A stretch of DNA of 64,000 bases, taken from assembly GCF_052065835.1 (NCBI RefSeq), contig NZ_JBQHTG010000001.1:930001-994000 (forward strand), read 5' to 3'. The position numbers were made by a program, and so were the translations under genes. The notes under the pieces are model-generated. The model worked only from the letters and a program-made list of their open reading frames with translations. It was not told the origin of the DNA and ran no database searches. This document shows positions 15,727 through 23,624 of this stretch, piece after piece (within the stretch, counting starts at the first letter, position 1; every line of letters begins with the position of its first letter). This stretch comes from Laedolimicola sp934402125. Lineage in GTDB: Bacteria > Bacillota > Clostridia > Lachnospirales > Lachnospiraceae.

Positions 15727-16794
15727 TTGAAACGAATTCTTCTGACCGGCGGCGGAACTGCCGGACATGTAACGCCCAATATAGCGTTGCTGCCGAAGCT
15801 TCGTGAGCTCGGCTACGATATTTCCTATATGGGTTCCTATGACGGAATCGAAAAGAAACTCATCACCGAGTTTCAGATTCCCTACTATGGTATCTCTTCC
15901 GGCAAGCTGCGCCGGTATTTTGATCCGAAAAACTTCTCCGACCCCTTCAAAGTTCTGAAGGGCTACGGCGAAGCGGTCCGCATTCTGAAAAAGCTGAAGC
16001 CGGATGTGGTATTTTCCAAGGGCGGTTTTGTCTCCGTACCTGTAGTACTGGCAGCCAGACGCTGCAAGATACCCTGTATCATCCACGAATCCGATATGAC
16101 GCCGGGCCTGGCCAATAAACTGGCGATTCCCGCCGCCTGGAGGGTCTGCTGCAATTTCCCGGAAACTCTCCAGTATCTGCCGAAGGGCAAGGCTGTCCTC
16201 ACCGGCTCCCCCATTCGTCAGGAGCTGCTGCACGGCGATGCGCTGGCGGCCCGGAAGTTTACCGGCCTCACCGGTGACAAGCCTGTAATCCTGGTTATGG
16301 GCGGAAGTCTGGGCGCAGCTGCTGTCAATGAAGCAGTCCGCAAAGTTCTGCCTACACTTCTGAAGGACTTCCATGTGATCCATCTCTGTGGTAAGGGCAA
16401 GCTGGACGCTTCCCTGTCCGGTCTCTCCGGCTATGTCCAGTATGAATACATCAACGAAGAGCTGAAGGATCTCTTTGCGCTGGCAGATATTGTCATTTCC
16501 CGTGCAGGCGCCAACTCCATCTGTGAGCTTCTGGCCCTTCACAAGCCCAACCTGCTGATTCCGCTGTCTGCGGCTGCCAGCCGCGGCGACCAGCTTCTCA
16601 ACGCCCGTTCCTTCGCGAAACAGGGCTTCAGTCTGGTACTGGAGGAAGAAGCGATTACCAATGAAGTGCTTCTGAAAACCATTCACCGGCTCTACGAAGA
16701 ACGTGCTTCCTTTGCGGAGGCCATGAAGGCCAGTCGTCAGACCGACTCAATTGATACGATCATCGGACTGATCGAGGAAGCCGCTTCACGCTAG
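15727..16794 (+). CDS. murG: UDP-GlcNAc lipid I N-acetylglucosaminyltransferase MurG
   Basis: A 355-residue GT28 glycosyltransferase that transfers GlcNAc from UDP-GlcNAc to lipid I to make lipid II on the inner face of the membrane. The N-domain has TGGGTAGHVTPN at residues 7-18 and SKGGFVSVP; HESDMTPGLANK and LVMGGSLGA follow, with RAGANSICELLAL in the UDP-GlcNAc site. The start is TTG at 15727, with GGAGG 6 bases away, giving the normal MKRIL N-terminus. The gene stands alone, outside a division-cell-wall cluster, with its own promoter and terminator. This is the MurG2-like layout found in several Clostridia; a second murG may exist in the dcw cluster. Confidence 0.92.
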   Translation: MKRILLTGGGTAGHVTPNIALLPKLRELGYDISYMGSYDGIEKKLITEFQIPYYGISSGKLRRYFDPKNFSDPFKVLKGYGEAVRILKKLKPDVVFSKGGFVSVPVVLAARRCKIPCIIHESDMTPGLANKLAIPAAWRVCCNFPETLQYLPKGKAVLTGSPIRQELLHGDALAARKFTGLTGDKPVILVMGGSLGAAAVNEAVRKVLPTLLKDFHVIHLCGKGKLDASLSGLSGYVQYEYINEELKDLFALADIVISRAGANSICELLALHKPNLLIPLSAAASRGDQLLNARSFAKQGFSLVLEEEAITNEVLLKTIHRLYEERASFAEAMKASRQTDSIDTIIGLIEEAASR

Positions 16795-16810
16795 ACTTAT
16801 CATTTTTTGT

Positions 16811-16837
16811 GGCGGGATATGATATCCCGCCGCATTT
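16811..16837 (+). terminator. terminator of murG
   Basis: GGCGGGATAT (16811-16820), one base, ATATCCCGCC (16822-16831), then GCATTTTTA. A perfect 10-bp stem 16 bases after the murG stop; it may also serve the convergent sigma-factor gene. Confidence 0.85.
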
Positions 16838-17380
16838 TTATTCTCTGATTTCGGCCTGACTCATTTCGTATTCCTCTTGAAAATTGTCCTTCAGCCATTT
16901 CTTACATCTTCGCAGATACGTATCCACTGTGCCTATGGGATACCCCATCTGTTTTGCGATTTCCCGTTTTGGTACTCCGTAATAATCGAACAGGAGCAGC
17001 ATTTCATACCAGACCTGATTCTTTTCCCGCACCTTACGCAGGAGATGATCGCACCATTCTCTGTCGTAAAATGTAGAGAAATGATCCTCCATGGAATCCT
17101 CTGCCGTTCTGGCCAGCTGTTCGCCGTTTTCTTCTATCAGCTGGTTATACTTTTTATTTCTCCGCAGCCAGTCACAGGCTTTATTATAGGACACTACATA
17201 CAACCAGCGCTTTACGCCGTATTCGTCTACTCGATCCATGTAATGGTACAGCTTTGCAAATGTCTCCTGACAGATGTCCTGTGCCAGATAATAATCCTGT
17301 GTCATATCATAGACTTGCCGAAGTACCAGATTTTTGTATTTTTCGTATACTTCACGAAAATTCTCTTTTGTAATCCCCAT
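16838..17380 (-). CDS. ECF-like RNA polymerase sigma factor
   Basis: A 180-residue sigma-70 family protein with only regions 2 and 4, as in ECF factors. Region 2 runs about 10-85 with YYLAQDICQETFAKLYHYMD and the -10-binding helix VKRWLYVVSYNKACDWLRR. Region 4 is the HTH around residues 125-165 (YGVPKREIAKQMGYPIGTVDTYLRRCKKWLK). It probably drives a stress or envelope regulon. The DUF4367-like membrane protein at 14788-15594 is a candidate partner, though murG on the other strand lies between. Downstream of the HIT gene by 21 bases, it may be co-transcribed with it. Confidence 0.85.
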   Translation of the reverse strand: MGITKENFREVYEKYKNLVLRQVYDMTQDYYLAQDICQETFAKLYHYMDRVDEYGVKRWLYVVSYNKACDWLRRNKKYNQLIEENGEQLARTAEDSMEDHFSTFYDREWCDHLLRKVREKNQVWYEMLLLFDYYGVPKREIAKQMGYPIGTVDTYLRRCKKWLKDNFQEEYEMSQAEIRE

Positions 17381-17401
17381 ACATTTCCTCTGTATTCGGT
17401 T

Positions 17402-17815
17402 TTAGTTTTCTTTTAACAGTTTCAGGATCTCCTCTTTGGCTTCATCTGTCAAAGCCCCCTGCTTCCAGCCGATTCCGGCTCCGTCTTCCCGGTACCGGGG
17501 AATCAGATGCATATGGAAATGAAACACCGTCTGGCCTGCCGCCTCCCCATTGTTCTGAACCAGGTTCAGTCCGTCGCAGCCCAGCTTTTCCTGCATTCTG
17601 GCGCCGAGCTTCTTCGCCAGGCAAATTGCCTTCTCTGCATGCTCTTCATCCAACTCAAACAGATTGGCAAAATGATCCTTCGGTACCAGCAGCGCATGCC
17701 CTCTGGTGGCCGGGTTCAGATCCAGAAATGCCCGAAAGTCCTCATCCTCATAAATCGTAGCAGACGGAATCTCTCCGTTTGCAATTTTACAAAAAATACA
17801 ATCCTCATGTTTCAT
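17402..17815 (-). CDS. HIT family hydrolase
   Basis: A 137-residue histidine-triad protein of the Hint/HinT branch, a purine nucleoside phosphoramidase or dinucleotide hydrolase. It has the zinc-like start CIFCKIANGEIPS, then GHALLVPKDH, and the triad HFHMHLIPR with the catalytic central His, near residues 100-108. ATG at 17815 gives the standard MKHEDCIFC beginning and is preceded by an AGGGAGGAAG site. The longer frame starting at 17887 is not conserved. Adjacent to the sigma factor gene on the same strand. Confidence 0.93.
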   Translation of the reverse strand: MKHEDCIFCKIANGEIPSATIYEDEDFRAFLDLNPATRGHALLVPKDHFANLFELDEEHAEKAICLAKKLGARMQEKLGCDGLNLVQNNGEAAGQTVFHFHMHLIPRYREDGAGIGWKQGALTDEAKEEILKLLKEN

Positions 17816-17932
17816 GATAATCCTTCCTCCCTCTGTCGAATTTTCACTTTTTATGTAGGTATTTGTTGAATGAATCCATATTGTCATGCGCCCTTCCCCA
17901 TGCTACACTTATTTGCAGGAGTGGTATAAACT

Positions 17933-18580
17933 ATGGATAATACGAATTTTACAATCGCAAAAATCACACACGAAATCCGAAACCCGCTGACGTTGATCAG
18001 CAGTTCTCTGCAGCTTATCCAGACCATGCACCCGGAGGTCTATGATTTCCAGTTCTGGGATCAGACCCTGGAGGACGTGGACTATCTGGGACAGCTTCTG
18101 GAGGATCTGGCTACGTATACCGATGACAGGCGCTTTTTTATGTGCGAGGTGGATATGAAAGAGCTTCTCACCTCTCTGGAGCGTAGCCTGCAGCCTTACA
18201 TACAGGAACAGGGCAAACAATTTTCCCTTCATCTGCCCTCCCAGCTTCCCTCTGTCTTCGGTAATCCCGTAAAACTCCGTCAGGCATTCTTAAATCTTCT
18301 GAAAAATGCCTTTGAAGCAGTCGGAAAGGGCGGCTGTGTGTCGCTCTCCGCCAGGAAATATCTGGATCAGCTGATTATCCGCATCACAGACGACGGCTGC
18401 GGAATGTCGCCGGATATGCTTGCAACTCTTTTTACTCCCTTTGCTTCCGGCAAAGCCGGCGGTACCGGCCTGGGTCTGGCCATTACCCAGAAGATTATCC
18501 AGGCCCATTATGGGACGATTGAAGCCGCCTCTACTCCCCAGCGCGGGACGACTTTCACCATCACACTTCCTCATTTATAA
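17933..18580 (+). CDS. short sensor-less histidine kinase
   Basis: A 215-residue histidine kinase consisting only of the dimerisation/phosphoacceptor and ATPase domains. H-box: ITHEIRNPLT with His13. N-box: LRQAFLNLLKNAFEA near residue 125. G1: DDGCGMSPD; F-box: LFTPFASGK; G2: GGTGLGLAI. No membrane segment, PAS or HAMP domain precedes the H-box, and no response regulator lies next to it. The lack of a sensor resembles the sporulation phosphorelay kinases or Spo0B-related proteins of Firmicutes, so input must come through a partner. ATG at 17933 is only 12 codons before the phosphoacceptor His, so a longer form cannot be excluded, but I see no upstream frame. Confidence 0.85.
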   Translation: MDNTNFTIAKITHEIRNPLTLISSSLQLIQTMHPEVYDFQFWDQTLEDVDYLGQLLEDLATYTDDRRFFMCEVDMKELLTSLERSLQPYIQEQGKQFSLHLPSQLPSVFGNPVKLRQAFLNLLKNAFEAVGKGGCVSLSARKYLDQLIIRITDDGCGMSPDMLATLFTPFASGKAGGTGLGLAITQKIIQAHYGTIEAASTPQRGTTFTITLPHL

Positions 18581-18653
18581 AGCCTATTTTAGTATAGGCT
18601 TTTCCATAACGCAAGTAAAATTTTACCATACTCAGATATCCATCAAATTGTCA

Positions 18654-18683
18654 GCGGCCCTGCACATGCAGGGCCGCCTTTTT
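18654..18683 (+). terminator. terminator after the histidine kinase
   Basis: GCGGCCCTGCA (18654-18664), two bases, TGCAGGGCCGC (18667-18677), then CTTTTTG. A perfect 11-bp stem. Confidence 0.85.
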
Positions 18684-18703
18684 GTCGCCGTTTCTTTACT
18701 TTT

Positions 18704-19024
18704 TCAGAATTTCATCATACCATTTACTTCTGTTACAAACACTGTAGCGCCGCCGATTTTCAGAGTTTTCTCCGCCTGAACCATCATATTGCCATTGTAT
18801 TCCCAGACCTGACAGATTTCTTCCCGCTCCGTACAGCTCTTCCGGATATAATCCAAAATTTCTTCCTGCTGCTCATCCTCTACACAGATGAACAGGGTCA
18901 CATTGTTCTTATTCGAATAAAGACCGGAGGTCTCAAGCTTTGTCGCCCGAACCCGGTTCCGGATGAGCTCTGTCGCCAGTCTGCCGTAATCCTGTTCCTG
19001 TACAATTACCACCATAAGTTTCAT
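18704..19024 (-). CDS. darA: cyclic-di-AMP receptor, DarA/PstA-like PII protein
   Basis: A 106-residue PII-like protein. The start MKLMVVIVQEQDYGRLATELI, the strand RATKLETSGLYSNKNNVTLFICVEDE and the C-terminal GGATVFVTEVN match DarA (PstA), a trimeric c-di-AMP-binding signal protein of Firmicutes. DarA signals in potassium, osmolyte and central metabolism; its targets are only partly known. The T-loop and B-loop region is the usual length. Transcribed alone on the minus strand. Confidence 0.85.
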   Translation of the reverse strand: MKLMVVIVQEQDYGRLATELIRNRVRATKLETSGLYSNKNNVTLFICVEDEQQEEILDYIRKSCTEREEICQVWEYNGNMMVQAEKTLKIGGATVFVTEVNGMMKF

Positions 19025-19158
19025 AATCTCTTCCTCCTGCCCGCCTCCGGCGGCGGTTTTTCCTATACCCCATAGTATAACGGAACGGGAAAACTTTTAC
19101 AACACCCAGGTCTGGCGGTTTCGTGTATTATCTCCGGCACCCTCCATTTTCCATGCAC

Positions 19159-19200
19159 AAAAAAAGCACCGACCCCGCAGTTGTTCTGCAAAACCGATAC
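19159..19200 (-). terminator. terminator after tRNA-Lys
   Basis: On the minus strand GTATCGGTTTTGCAG (19200-19186) pairs over 15 bases, with several G-U pairs, to CTGCGGGGTCGGTGC (19180-19166). Seven T (19165-19159) follow. The wobble pairs work only in the minus-strand RNA, which fixes the direction. Confidence 0.85.
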
Positions 19201-19207
19201 TTTAGAG

Positions 19208-19280
19208 TGCGCGATCAGGGGTTCGAACCCTGGACACCCTGATTAAGAGTCAGGTGCTCTGCCAGCTGAGCTAATCGCGC
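19208..19280 (-). tRNA. tRNA-Lys (CUU)
   Basis: A 73-base cloverleaf on the minus strand: acceptor GCGCGAT/ATCGCGC, D-arm with AGCTCAGCTGGCAGAGC, anticodon loop CTCTTAA with anticodon CTT, T-arm with GGTTCGAACCC. No CCA is encoded after the discriminator base, so Cca must add it. Own terminator follows; divergent from trmB. Confidence 0.93.
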
Positions 19281-19392
19281 TTATTTTGTTTGTTCGTTTT
19301 GGGCTGTCCCTCAACGCAAGATTTATTATATACGATAGTTTTATAAAATGCAAGCACTTTTTTCATTTTTCTTGATTTTTTTTTCGGATTTG

Positions 19393-19421
19393 TTTACAAT
19401 GTAGAAAAAACCGCGTATTTA
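19393..19421 (+). promoter_or_regulatory. promoter of trmB
   Basis: TTTACA (19393-19398) and TATTTA (19416-19421) with a 17-base spacer, 65 bases before the trmB start. A weaker match than the other promoters listed here. Confidence 0.45.
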
Positions 19422-19485
19422 TAAGCTTTTCTGGAATTTTGAAAAATATAAAATATGTGTAAATCAGGAAATGGAGGATAAAATT

Positions 19486-20124
19486 TTGAGACTGAAGCAT
19501 ATCAAAGGAGCGGAGGAAGCCATTGCCGCCAATGCATTTGTCGTACACGACGCGAAAGAACGCCCCGGAACATGGCATGCGCTTTTTGGAAACGATCACC
19601 CCATTCATATAGAAATTGGTATGGGAAAGGGTCAGTTTCTCATGGAACTGGCCAGACGGAACCCGGAAATCAATTATCTCGGTATGGAGCGATACAGCAG
19701 CGTGCTGCTCCGGGCGCTCCAGAAGATGGAGGAGGAACCCTTACCGAACCTGTATTTCCTGTGTGAAGACGCGGCGGAGCTCCCGGAAATGTTCGCAAAG
19801 GGTGAACTTAACCGCATCTATCTGAATTTTTCCGATCCCTGGCCCAAGGCAAGGCACGCTAAACGCCGCCTGACCTCCACGGAATTCCTGGCCCGCTATC
19901 ATCAGGTGCTGGCAGCAGACGGGCAGCTGGAGTTCAAAACCGATAACATGGATCTTTTCGACTTTTCTCTGGAAAGCGTAGAGGAGGCCGGCTGGAAGCT
20001 CACAGGCTGCAGTCGGGATCTGCATCATGACCCCACCATGAACGCCGGCAATATTATGACAGAATATGAAGAAAAGTTTTCTGCCAAAGGAAATCCCATT
20101 TATAAACTCATTGCCGTTCGCTAA
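19486..20124 (+). CDS. trmB: tRNA (guanine-N7-)-methyltransferase TrmB
   Basis: A 212-residue class I methyltransferase that makes m7G46 in tRNA variable loops. IEIGMGKGQFL is the AdoMet-binding motif I, NYLGMERYS follows, and NFSDPWPKARHAKRRL is the family signature with the catalytic Asp. FKTDNMDLFDFS is near the C-terminus. I chose TTG at 19486, since GGAGG lies 8 bases before it and the product then begins MRLKHIKGAEE, as usual in the family. ATG at 19471 overlaps that ribosome binding site. Monocistronic between its promoter and a strong terminator. Confidence 0.93.
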   Translation: MRLKHIKGAEEAIAANAFVVHDAKERPGTWHALFGNDHPIHIEIGMGKGQFLMELARRNPEINYLGMERYSSVLLRALQKMEEEPLPNLYFLCEDAAELPEMFAKGELNRIYLNFSDPWPKARHAKRRLTSTEFLARYHQVLAADGQLEFKTDNMDLFDFSLESVEEAGWKLTGCSRDLHHDPTMNAGNIMTEYEEKFSAKGNPIYKLIAVR

Positions 20125-20150
20125 TCCGATCTTTTATAAAGCCTTGTCCG

Positions 20151-20188
20151 ACAGGTCAGATACATCACTGTATCTGACCTGTTTTTTC
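20151..20188 (+). terminator. terminator of trmB
   Basis: ACAGGTCAGATACA (20151-20164), loop TCAC, TGTATCTGACCTGT (20169-20182), then TTTTTCTT. A perfect 14-bp stem. Confidence 0.9.
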
Positions 20189-20373
20189 TTACTTTTCAAT
20201 ACTTGTATTCTCTGTTATTTTCAGTATTATCAGACAATAGCATTTATAATTCGACATTGAAAAAGTCAAGAAGGTTTTCCGGATTTTATTTGTTATTTCC
20301 AGATTTATTCAAAGTATACAGAACGTTTGTTTTTAAAAATACTATGTAAACCTGTGTTTTACACATCCAAAAA

Positions 20374-20528
20374 TGTGGATAATGTGGATAACTTGGTTGA
20401 TAACTTTATTTTATAGGCTTTTTTGTCCTCTTCTATGTGGATATCTTTTTCACTTATCCACGTGGATTCGTGCATAATTTTCAAATGCTGTCATTTCTTT
20501 GTGCATTCTGTAAGTAGCTTTTTCCACA
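20374..20528. repeat. intergenic DnaA-box cluster
   Basis: Two tandem TGTGGATAA (20374-20382, 20383-20391), TGTGGATAT (20436-20444), TTATCCACG (20454-20462) and TTTTCCACA (20520-20528) lie in AT-rich DNA between trmB and the restriction gene. The tandem pair is, on the other strand, the same 18-mer found at 11922-11939. The 460-base gap (20125-20587) otherwise holds only the trmB terminator; I see no gene in it. Confidence 0.65.
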
Positions 20529-20587
20529 GGTAACATAAAATTGTGCATGCCTGTCTGACAATTTAGGTATGTTGTCTGATTATACAA

Positions 20588-22705
20588 TTATATCATTGCA
20601 CTCATAAACTTCTCTCTCCAGGAAACGTCGAAATTTATTTTATCCACCTCAAACAATTTATGTACCTTTGACAGAATCGCATCATATTCGGAAGCCTTAT
20701 CCATAAAGGAAGACAATTCCTCTGTTTTAACAGGCATGATAACTACATTATCCGTAAACCTGTCTTTGTCCGTCGTAGACTGGAGCGGGACTGCCGCAAC
20801 CGCTTTCCATATATTAATGGTATTACGGTCAAAGCTGTCCGCAATAAAGAAAGAAGTTACCTCCCTTCCGGTATTTGCTCTTTCTTCCTCGACCTTCAGG
20901 TTAATCGAATGCCGCAATACCGGCTCCCATTCTCCGCGCTTCTGGCTGTTTGCGTTCATCAGGGTTGCCTCCAGCATTACCACCTTATCCTCTTCATAGA
21001 TCACAATATCGCCCTGACCGCCGCCGGCATGGACAAGGGGTTCAAAATCCGCTGACAATGTAAGGTTATAGCTACTTAAGATATCCACCCTTTTTCCGGA
21101 AAAATAGTACCATGCGATACCGACCATATATTCATAAATGGTGGGCACCGTTGCATCCGGACTTACGGTATCTTTAATAAGTCTGTCATTTTTCCGATCA
21201 CGGAACAGGCTTAGAATCTCTTTTACCTTCTCCATCGGATAATGTTCGCTGATAAATTCGGCAAATTCCATCCGGCGCTTATCCGCAACAACCGCAGGAA
21301 TTTCTTCAATTGTAACGCCGGAGAATTCTTTTTGAATCTTCTCCTCAATCTGTCCGGTTTCTTCTCCGCCATATTTAAGAATCTGTGTCAGAGACGTTAC
21401 GCTACAATAAAAGCTGTTGATTCCCTCTTCGTATTTTTCATAACTGCTGTCACCGGAATCCGGTTCCCTACCTGCTTTTCCTGTTATTTTAGTTTTGATT
21501 ACGTCTTCCTTAAAGATACAGGCACATAATTCCCTGTAAGCCAATTCAACAAAACCTTTATCGAAACTGATAATGCCCGTCGCCTTAAAGATACGTTTTG
21601 TAGTATCCGAATATTCTCTTATTCGATCCAGAACCTTAGACATGGAGAACCATTTGTACATAGAAACGTTTAAATTGCCCTCCAGCATTTTCTGATACTG
21701 CTCCAGGAATTCCGCAACAGACGGTCGCTCTCCCGTTTTTTGTGTAAATATATTCTGTCCACAGCCAAAGGCTTTATTAAGCATTGCCTTATTCTGCTCA
21801 AAAAAGGACAACAGCCGATCCATTGTCCAGTCCGTCAGCTCCCCGGCACAATCAAACAGCAGGTTATAGTAAGTCCAATATACGTCAACGCCGGCCGCGC
21901 TTTTTCTGTTCTTATAATTTTCCCGGAAAACGCTTTCCGATATCCGCCTTGTTGTATTTATTTCCGCAGGAATATCCACAGTTATATTTGAAACAATATC
22001 CCCTTCCTTATAGTTTAGAACATATTGCTCAATCTCCGAAAAATCCGAATATGGACTCAATCCCTGCACCAGTTCCGAAAATTCATTTTCCGACAATCTT
22101 CCTCTTTTTAACAATGCGTAAATTGCCAGATTGAACGGCGCGTAATAGGTTTCACCCTGCATGTCAAATAACCGCAGTTTCATGAGCTGACGCAGGTAGA
22201 CAAGATTCACGCCGTCTATGGGCAGCATAGCTTCCAGTTCATCCTTCCGCAATTTCCGCAATTCAAGAAGCAGTTCTCCTACAGGCGATATGTTTCGCCT
22301 CTCATCCGCAAAGCCCAGTTTCACCAGATTACTGGTATAATGTCTCGCCCTGTCTTCAATTCCCAGATCAAACTGTTTTATAAGCTCCATATACCGCAGA
22401 CTGTTTTTCCGAATCCAATCCAAATCACAGTTTTGGATGGCTGCCGCAAATTCTTTATTCCGTTCAAGAGCCTCCGCAAGCCTGTCATAGGGACCGTGTT
22501 TCCCCAAAACCTCCGGAGATAATTCGATCGCCTGTTTATAAAAATCATATTGAGCCATACTCTCCGGCATAGAAGCCCATTCCATCTTTTTTTCATTCTG
22601 AATGTCATCTAATATTGTCAGATATCCCTGCAGGGCGTTGATTACATCATTTCTTCTTCCATTGGTATCCATCAGATTGAAAATCTGGCCTTCTTTTATT
22701 TTCAC
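20588..22705 (-). CDS. AlwI-family type II restriction endonuclease
   Basis: A 705-residue protein resembling AlwI-type endonucleases, which cut beside the asymmetric site GGATC. The catalytic region is visible near residue 565: SADFEPLVHAGGGQGDIVIY then KVVMLEATLM, which fits a PD-(D/E)XK core (Asp in GDIVIY, Glu in LEATL). The rest is helical, with winged-helix-like parts near 135-200. The start is GTG at 22705 behind AGGAGG. Two D12-class adenine methylase genes lie directly upstream on the same strand, as needed to protect both strands of an asymmetric site. GC is below that of the neighbours, which suggests acquisition. The recognition site is inferred from family only. Confidence 0.85.
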   Translation of the reverse strand: MKIKEGQIFNLMDTNGRRNDVINALQGYLTILDDIQNEKKMEWASMPESMAQYDFYKQAIELSPEVLGKHGPYDRLAEALERNKEFAAAIQNCDLDWIRKNSLRYMELIKQFDLGIEDRARHYTSNLVKLGFADERRNISPVGELLLELRKLRKDELEAMLPIDGVNLVYLRQLMKLRLFDMQGETYYAPFNLAIYALLKRGRLSENEFSELVQGLSPYSDFSEIEQYVLNYKEGDIVSNITVDIPAEINTTRRISESVFRENYKNRKSAAGVDVYWTYYNLLFDCAGELTDWTMDRLLSFFEQNKAMLNKAFGCGQNIFTQKTGERPSVAEFLEQYQKMLEGNLNVSMYKWFSMSKVLDRIREYSDTTKRIFKATGIISFDKGFVELAYRELCACIFKEDVIKTKITGKAGREPDSGDSSYEKYEEGINSFYCSVTSLTQILKYGGEETGQIEEKIQKEFSGVTIEEIPAVVADKRRMEFAEFISEHYPMEKVKEILSLFRDRKNDRLIKDTVSPDATVPTIYEYMVGIAWYYFSGKRVDILSSYNLTLSADFEPLVHAGGGQGDIVIYEEDKVVMLEATLMNANSQKRGEWEPVLRHSINLKVEEERANTGREVTSFFIADSFDRNTINIWKAVAAVPLQSTTDKDRFTDNVVIMPVKTEELSSFMDKASEYDAILSKVHKLFEVDKINFDVSWREKFMSAMI

Positions 22706-22714
22706 GGCTGCCTC

Positions 22715-23623
22715 CTAATAATTTACAACAAGGATTTCTCTGGTTTTTTTCTCTTTATTGTGCCGCTGATAGCTCGAATTTTTGTAAGAATATGTTAAAT
22801 CTATCCTGTGATAGTCCGGCCTGGCATCAAGCCATTGCCTTAAGATGGTATTCTCTTTTCCTTTTGCTTCGAGGACATTCGATAATGCGAATTTCACGCC
22901 CCGCCCGGACAGCTCATCAAGAACCTCCAGCAAATCCCGTTCATCACTCCCGGTCCAGCCTCCCTGTTCATTGTAGGCGGCGCAGGTTATCAGATACGGA
23001 GGATCCGCATATACAAAATCCCGTTCCGTAAGTTCTCTCATATCTACCTTTCTGAAATCCGCGCAAGAAATAAAAGCCTTCTGATTCTGAATGATATTAA
23101 GAAAAGTCTTCAATTTACTGTGCATTTTCTGATTAAAATCCCGTTTGCCCACAGGTAAATTAAACGCTCCATTTTTATTAAAACGGATTTGATTATTAAA
23201 CGAATAGACAATCAGCACATATAGGGCTATATCATACTCGGAATCCCTGAACTTTAACGCATTAAAATCATCCCGAAGCTTTATGTATCTGTCTCTGTTA
23301 TAGGAACTGAGCCCTTCGGAGCTCTTACAATGGTAAAAATCATATCCCTGACGCTTCACATCGGAAAGTCCATAATTCTTTATGATTGCTTCTGTCTTGC
23401 TGATAAAAACCTCCGGATCCATCTTCTGCATAACAGAATAAAGATGAACCAGGGGCTCGCAGCAGTCATTATAAATATAATGTTCTGCCTTAACATTGAT
23501 CCCTACGTTACAGCCGCCGCAGAACAGATCCACAAAACACTCGATCTTCTCCGGAAATAGGGGAAGAATCTGCGGTAACAGCTTATATTTTCCACCCGTA
23601 TAATTTAACGGCGACTGAACCAT
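22715..23623 (-). CDS. D12-class DNA adenine methylase of the AlwI-like system
   Basis: A 302-residue N6-adenine methyltransferase. The start has the AdoMet motif I of the Dam group (SPLNYTGGKYKLLPQ, then FVDLFCGGCNVG); the catalytic motif DPPY is in FVYADPPYLITCAAY, and the C-terminus carries SYSYKNSSYQRHNKEKK-like sequence typical of D12 enzymes. It modifies one strand of the site cut by the neighbouring endonuclease; the second methylase probably modifies the other. Ends 9 bases before the endonuclease start, so co-translated. Confidence 0.92.
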   Translation of the reverse strand: MVQSPLNYTGGKYKLLPQILPLFPEKIECFVDLFCGGCNVGINVKAEHYIYNDCCEPLVHLYSVMQKMDPEVFISKTEAIIKNYGLSDVKRQGYDFYHCKSSEGLSSYNRDRYIKLRDDFNALKFRDSEYDIALYVLIVYSFNNQIRFNKNGAFNLPVGKRDFNQKMHSKLKTFLNIIQNQKAFISCADFRKVDMRELTERDFVYADPPYLITCAAYNEQGGWTGSDERDLLEVLDELSGRGVKFALSNVLEAKGKENTILRQWLDARPDYHRIDLTYSYKNSSYQRHNKEKKTREILVVNY

Positions 23624-23624
23624 A

